Assembly: GCF_024139115.2 (NCBI RefSeq)
Contig: NC_085141.1
Coordinates: 408,543,612 to 408,607,611, forward strand
DNA length: 64,000 bases
Origin: Armigeres subalbatus
Taxonomy: Eukaryota; Arthropoda; Insecta; Diptera; Culicidae
Direction: 5' to 3'
Positions 58,691 to 64,000 of this stretch are shown here, one piece after another; the stretch's first letter is position 1, and the number at the start of each line of letters is the position of its first letter. The translations under genes were made by a program, and so were the position numbers. Below the pieces are notes generated by a model. The model worked only from the letters and a program-made list of their open reading frames with translations, was not told the DNA's origin and ran no database searches.

Positions 58691-59779
58691 CAATGATACC
58701 TTTGCAACCATTGTTCATAAGACCGAGAAGTTCCGAGAACTCCCGATGTTTGACTGGTCCAAGTGGCTTTGTCATGATGTCGGCCAACATACGATCGGTA
58801 GGGCAGTACAGCAATCGTACTTCCTTTCTCACGTGTGTCGATGTGCTTGCTTCGTCGACTCTTTCTCTCCTACCGCACGAAAGATAGGCATCCCTGGTTA
58901 TCCTCCAGAACTAAAGTGGGCTGATCTTGAGTTTCGCCCAAGTCACGGAGGGGTTGGCGCAGCCATATTACTTCCCGGCACATCTCGCTGAGCGCGAGAT
59001 ACTCGGCTTCCATCGAGGAAAGTGTGACGCTTGATTGGCGCCGGCTGGCCCACGAAATTGTGCCGCCTGCGAATTGAAACACCATTCCCGATGTCGAACG
59101 CCTGCTACTGACGTCGCCAGCCCAGTCAGCGTCGGAGAATCCAACGAGGTTTTGTTTCTTGTCTCTTCCCAGCTGCAGTTGATAACATTTTGTCGCCTTA
59201 AGATAGCGGAGAACTCGTTTAGCTGCCGTTCAGTCGAGCTCCCTGGGTTCGTTGAACTTCCGTCCTAAGATCGCAGCAGTCGCAGCAATGTCTGGTCTTC
59301 AACAACGGATAGGTACAGAAGTCCACCTACGAGACTACGGTAATACGTTGGATCTGCGATCACTTCTTCAGCATCAACCATTTTTAAGTAGCCGGGGTCC
59401 ATCGGCGACTTCGATATTTTGCATTCTTCCATTCCGAAAACCTTCAGCAGCTTTTCAATATAATTGCGCAGACTCAGCTTGTACATTCCATCGACGTGCT
59501 GAACTTCTACGCCGTGGAAATGCTTTACTTCAACCCAGACAAGTTAACTCGAAATCCGCACGCAAACCTTCACAAAACTTATCCAGTTCATTCTCGTCGG
59601 TCGATGCGACTAACAGATCATCCACATATATCATCAGGAATACCTTCGCTTTTCCACTGTCTTTGACGTACAAACAAGGGTCAGACGAACAAGCCTTAAA
59701 CCCGATCTTCACTAGCACTTCGTCCAGACGTTTATTTCAGCACCGGGCTGACTGGCATAAACCGTAGATGCTCCGCTGA
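58600..59779 (-). pseudogene. Degraded Ty1/copia RT-RNase H fragment
   Basis: Pieces in several frames keep the order of a copia polyprotein. SIYGLCQSARC, then KVFLMIYVDDLLVAS (RT active site), the NYIEKLLKVFGMEEC block, RSLVGGLLYL, then RNase H (GGTISWASRRQSSVTLSSMEAEYLAL, VLEDNQGCL) and LLYCPTDRMLADIMTKPL. It is related to, but distinct from, the element at 39.4 kb. No LTRs were found. Its 5' end is cut at 59779 by, or joined to, a Jockey-like fragment. Confidence 0.85.
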
Positions 59780-59780
59780 A

Positions 59781-60659
59781 GCCAAAGTCATCCCCATCAG
59801 GAAGCCTGGGAAGTATCCTTACTCTCCGAAAAGCTATCGCCTCATCAGCATTCTCCCAGGGCTATCCAAGCTGATTGCCGGCTACTTGAGTCTGCCGAAC
59901 ACCACAACATCTTGCTCAAGGAACAGTTTAATTTCCGTCGTGGTCGATCAACCGTACACCAACTGACCCGAGTTACCAACGTCCTCAGACGGAACAAGTC
60001 TGTCTCTAAAACATCCGCCATGGCCTTACTCGATGTCGAGAAGGCATTTGACAATGTATGGCATGATGACCTGGTGTACAAACTACAACGCTAGAATCTT
60101 CCCAGCTCCTTGGTGAAAATCATCAACAATTACCTGTCGGCAAGGACATTCCGGGTCTCAATCAGCGGAGCTAGTTCCAATGCGCACAACATCGTCGCGT
60201 TCTCCAGGGCAATATCCTCGGGCCCCTGCTTTTCAATATATTCACCTCCGACATACCAGAACCTCCAAAAGGCGGCATTCTGTCTCTGTTCGAAGATGAC
60301 ACCTCCATCGTCTACAATGGTAGAGTGATCAGAGAGCTTGTGATAAAACTCTGACAGAGTACCTCACCAGCTGGAAGATCTGTATGAACGCGGCGAAGAC
60401 CCAGGTCATCATGTTCCTCCACTCTGAATCCCCTAAACATGTTCCGCCTGGGGACTGTAATATCATCCTCAATGGCACGACTGTGGAATGGGCAATGAGG
60501 TCCTCGACATCAAGCTTATTTTCCGTCAATAGGTTAACAAGACGGTGACAAAGTGTAACGTTTTGTTAAAACTACTGTACCCTTTGATCAACCGTCGGTC
60601 GTCATTGTCCCTGAATAATAAGCTTGCTGTCTACAAGCAAATCATCCTCCCTGTTGACT
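59781..60659 (+). pseudogene. Jockey-like RT fragment
   Basis: It starts mid-RT (AKVIPIRKPGKYP, SYRLISILPGLSKL). Then LLKEQFNFRRGRSTVHQL, the first Asp in LLDVEKAFDNVWHD, a stop at 60092-60094, FRVSISGASS, QGSILGPLLFNIFTSDIP and a changed active-site context, FEDDTS where FADDT is usual. It breaks off at YKQIILPV near 60655. It encodes the Jockey-clade style of RT found in many mosquito elements. Several frameshifts are visible. Confidence 0.82.
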
Positions 60660-60795
60660 AAAAAAAATCAAAGATAAAGGGCCAAGTGGCCAACAACTTG
60701 AAATGTTAAAAATAATGTAACAAACAAAAATAAAAAATAAACGAATTTAAGTTAAAAAAAAAGTTCAACAAGGAAACCCAAGACAAAAGTAAGTA
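60660..60795. other. A-rich stretch after the Jockey-like fragment
   Basis: gggccaagtggcc and A-rich runs might be the 3' tail of the same or another retroelement. No coding content. Confidence 0.4.
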
Positions 60796-60990
60796 GTGAG
60801 AGTTGAGAATCGCGATGTGAGAAGTGAAAAGTGAAAAAAATGAGAAGTAAGAAGTGAGAAGGGAGAAGTGGAAAGTGAATAGTGAGAAGTGAAAAGTGCG
60901 AAGTGAGAAGTGTAATTGAGAAGTGATAAGTAAGAAATGGGAATTGAGAAAAGAGAAGTAATAATCGAAAAATAAAAATAAAAGTGAACT
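60795..60990. repeat. (gagaagt)n simple repeat
   Basis: About 25 imperfect copies of a 7-bp unit, gagaagt/gaaaagt. Confidence 0.9.
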
Positions 60991-60999
60991 AAGAAATTA

Positions 61000-62067
61000 G
61001 AAATGAGAATGCAGAAGTACGAAGTATGATCCCAACTAACAATTTTGGTTCTAAAAGCTTCAACTTCTAGCCTTTGGCTGTATAATATTTGAATAAAAGC
61101 AGCCAATGCTGAATAAAAGAAAAGCCTCCGCAAATAATTCCCTAAACTTCAACTCGACTATTACACAAATATCTATCAGCTAGTCAGTTTGTGCCGAATA
61201 TATTTCATCTTTTATCGTTTATGCAGCTTTCATATAGTCATAAAACAGCTCTGTCTGAATTAGCAACAAAGCTTATCGGTTAAGAGCTCATGTATGTAAC
61301 TGAGTTGCTTGTTAGCAACTTCCCATATTACGGTGAGTAGCATTCACAATGAAAACGTTTTCGCTGTTGTTATAGCACTAACAATATAGCGTAATGGCGC
61401 TAGAAATGAACTAACGAAGCATTTAGGCAACTTCTGTATCTTTGAAGATTATACAACGTTTAAATAAACCTTATACTGCTTCTTTTATTAGCTTATCAGT
61501 ATGGAACGTCAAAACCGCAATGTTTACATTTGAGTTTTGTTGCCGGAGCTGTGTATGAGCTATTAATTTCTGTAATGCAGCTACAAAGGTATTCACCTGC
61601 TCTTATAGCAACTGACAAAGCGCTGTCATTAATGCTAGCAGATAGTGTAAGAAAACAAGCCATTTAGAAGCGATATTTCTTTTGACGGCTACTGTTAAAC
61701 GATTAGCAGCAGAGTAGCATCTATACAGATCGAGAAAATGTTGCCTAAAAACAATTTCAGTGATTGATGATGCATAAAAGTTATCCAACATAACATGCTG
61801 ATAGATGTTTGAATAATGGTTGAAATAATGCTGAAAGCAGCATGTAGGCCTCTTTCTAACATTTATACAGCAAGAATCTGAAAATAGCGTTAGTAAAACA
61901 ACCTATAGGATATGCGAAGAAGCACATCTATAATTTCCTTTGTTATTTACATATGTTAAAGTGACGGTGATGACAGAGCAGCGGCCATTGAATCAGGAGA
62001 TCAGGAGTTCGAATCTAGGTAGCAACAAAATTGATATATTTGAGTTTTCACAAAATAAAACATATTA
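61000..62067. other. Non-coding DNA
   Basis: No gene recognised. Many short ttagcaac and gctttcat phrases occur without clear structure. A B-box-like ggagttcgaatct near 62005 is not matched by a usable A-box or stems. Confidence 0.45.
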
Positions 62068-62252
62068 AGGTTTCCCCAGACCTTAAGCGATCCCATCGCC
62101 CGCGATGGCGACAACTAATCGCCGCGATTCTATCGTTGGGTCGCTGCTGGCAATGTTCTATTTACGCTTCCATACCAACGGCGACAGAATCGCTGTCGCC
62201 AAGCGATAGAATCGCGTCGCGATTGTCGCGTCGCGTGTGTTTGGGGGAACCT
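62068..62252 (-). repeat. MITE aggttcccccaaacacacgc, copy 2
   Basis: 185 bp with ends aggtttcccc and (reverse complement) aggttccccc, flanked by tta. Opposite orientation to the copy at 49727-49894, and a little longer near the gcgtgtgttt end. Confidence 0.88.
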
Positions 62253-62535
62253 TTAAATAAACTCCGAAATTTACTCTCCTCTCAAATAATATTTAATAAA
62301 ATTGAATTCATTTGGCTGTATAAAACTTATTTAACAGATTCAAACAATCTGAATAAGCGTCATTGAAGCGAATTATATATTACTTAAATGGTTTAGTAAG
62401 GATTGAGAAAAAATTGTGTAACAAAAGCTGTAAAGTAGTTGTGCAGGCACGTCAAAAACAGCTGAATAGATTCGCCAGACTTGCTGGTAAAAGATTGAAT
62501 AGAAGTTGTTGATCATATGTATAGCACACAAATCA

Positions 62536-62699
62536 GGGGCCGTACACTTATTACGTAAGCAATTTTTCTGGGTTTTTCGACCACCCCTCTCCCCATGTAA
62601 GATTTTTTCCATACAAAAGATTTTTTAGTTATATGGTGCGTAAGATATTGACCGACCACCTCTCCCCCATAACTGCTTACGTAATATGTGTACGGCCCC
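62536..62699. repeat. Palindromic MITE with TCA duplication
   Basis: 164 bp. The ends are ggggccgtacacttattac and (reverse complement) ggggccgtacacatattac, flanked by tca (62533-62535 and 62700-62702). A relic is at 4344-4492. Confidence 0.9.
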
Positions 62700-62789
62700 T
62701 CAGCTTGAAGCCGTATAGATGAGTTGAAATAACATTTGCATTGACATTAAATGGTTAGTTGTGGGATGTGTAATAAAACAAACAAGGTA

Positions 62790-62935
62790 TTTCTGCTTCC
62801 TTTTTCATTCCTCCTTTTTCATCCTTCTTTCTTCTTTCTTCCTTCTTCCATCTTCCTTCTTATTTCTATCTTCCTCCTCCTTTTTTCTTCCTCCTTCTTC
62901 TTTGTTTCGTCTTCCTCTTCCTCTTCTTTCTGTGT
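62790..62935. repeat. Polypyrimidine tract (ttcctcc)n
   Basis: About 145 bp of almost pure C/T on the plus strand. The open frames through it (Ser, Phe and Leu runs) are artefacts. Confidence 0.9.
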
Positions 62936-62939
62936 TTTG

Positions 62940-63637
62940 CATTGCGCGGCCGGTAATAAAGTTAATCAGATCAGTTCGTGTTTTTTCGGATTAGCCATCG
63001 AGCAAGCGTTATACAGTGCGTGTTTTAGTCGTCGCGATGTAGTTGAGATATCGAATCAGTCTTCGGGAAAATACTTAAGACACGCGTTGCTTTTCCGTTT
63101 TTGTATCATCATGAATATGGCGTCGTTCAAAAGAAATAATTAGTCGCTTACCAAGGCGATTTCCTTCTCAACTAACATACTATTCCTTTCCAGTGCGCTC
63201 ATGGAGATGCAGAGGATTCCTCAACTCAAATTTTCAAAACTCAAATTTTCAAAAAATCGAGGATGATCAAACTCACCCGCGATCTTACTTTTAAATTATC
63301 AAGTGATAAAAACTCGCTAGCGATTAAGAATCGTTTGAAAATTGTATCTTGATTTCAAGCATTTACCGTTACATTTTGATTTTTTTTCCTTACTACCATG
63401 AAACCATAACGCCAAATAGAAGATATAACGGGACTGTTGACAATTAGCTGATATTAGTAAAGATTAATGTTTGAATGAAAATTCTGTGTATATTATCGTT
63501 TGAGAACAAAATTTGAGAAGTTGTCACCGGCGACAACTCGCCTACTGTTTTCAAGTGAAAAGTTTTCACATGAAAATTGCAATCATTATCGTCTGATAAT
63601 GATTCAGCACAACACTGGTGAGAAGTATGAGAAGTCT
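62940..63637. other. Non-coding DNA up to RTE copy D
   Basis: No gene. gatcagttcgtg near 62968 and aatcagtcttcggg near 63055 resemble the start-site motifs of insect retroelements, but nothing downstream supports one. Confidence 0.4.
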
Positions 63638-64000
63638 CGGGCAGCAGGGACTATGTCCAAGGGCTTGACGATCCCTCCCCAGGCCATCTGCGAGTTGTGG
63701 GGCTTGCCTAGGATGTGGTGGGGTTTGACAGTGGGCCCTGTTAAACCTCTATAAAAAGCTGCATGTATCCGCAAGTAGGCCCCACCAAAGCGACCGTGTG
63801 CCGCTCAAAGCGCACAAGCCCAAGTCCTGGTGTTAGGTGGGACGCTAAACAGCCCTGACACGACGGCCCTCCGACGAGACAGGAGGTTTGCGCAGACCCA
63901 ATAAGCCGCCTAGAAAACCAATCATTACGAACAATATAAGAGATAATGCGACTCGATATAATCGGCAAAGACCTAGGCGACGAATACAGGATCACGATTG
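63638..64000 (+). mobile_element. RTE retrotransposon copy D (5' end; runs out of the window)
   Basis: From cgggcagcaggga it matches, in the opposite orientation, the 5' end of copies A and B: the 5' region with ctataaaaagctgc, then the open frame from about 63880 (RPNKPPRKP-like, PIITNNIRDN). It keeps the lack of an early ATG. Whether it is intact cannot be seen. Confidence 0.92.

Noticed and set aside
61945..62030. Possible tRNA gene with a B-box-like motif
   Set aside because: No acceptable acceptor or anticodon stem could be paired; at best a worn SINE trace.
62751..63143. A 130-codon frame with Phe/Leu/Ser runs, resembling a membrane protein
   Set aside because: It runs through a polypyrimidine tract; the hydrophobic runs are composition artefacts.

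Overview
Organism. The window looks like nuclear DNA of an Aedes mosquito. Both protein genes carry small GT-AG introns and have animal relatives (the rDNA factor UBF and the splicing factor YJU2). There are two copies of a tRNA-derived SINE ending in (GAA)n that I recognise as Feilai, a family known from Aedes, and most of the rest is mosquito-type transposon sequence (RTE, CR1-like, Jockey-like, Ty1/copia, Penelope, hAT, many TA- and TTA-type MITEs). There are no operons, CRISPR arrays or bacterial features. Most open frames here are shadows of repeats.

Layout. 0.5-3.9 kb: RTE retrotransposon copy A (minus). 5.05-10.2 kb: a decayed hAT-like element full of minisatellite. 11.3-13.8 kb: RTE copy C (plus), followed at once by a 180-codon unidentified reading frame with one stop. 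14.5-23.0 kb: a foldback transposon whose right arm is split by a hAT element (16.2-20.6 kb), itself holding RTE copy B, itself holding a pogo-like MITE; a second pogo-like element sits further along the same arm. 23.1-26.3 kb: a Penelope-like element with three hammerhead-like motifs in its terminal repeats. 26.3-29.1 kb: a second foldback-like element built of tandem repeats, bounded by an 8-bp direct repeat.

29.7-36.9 kb is the gene island: a UBF-like HMG-box gene on minus (four coding exons, 562 codons) and the first two exons of a YJU2 splicing-factor gene on plus, divergently arranged about 4.4 kb apart, with a cluster of MITEs between them. 37-38 kb: a long-arm MITE and an RTE fragment. 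39.4-42.3 kb: a Ty1/copia element with identical 254-bp LTRs and a 5-bp duplication, missing gag and protease. 42.3-50 kb: degenerate minisatellites, two larger tandem arrays, a Feilai SINE and several MITEs. 50.5-55.8 kb: a nearly full-length but broken CR1-like element (minus). 56-64 kb: a second Feilai, a degraded copia fragment butted against a Jockey-like fragment, further MITEs, and the 5' end of RTE copy D (plus) running out of the window.

How it works together. Only the UBF-like and YJU2 genes look functional: one supports RNA polymerase I transcription, the other pre-mRNA splicing. Every element with a recognisable coding region is disrupted or partial. The nesting gives a relative order of insertion: foldback first, then hAT, then RTE B, then its MITE. 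Coordinates of repeats and exons were read by eye; no database or alignment program was used.
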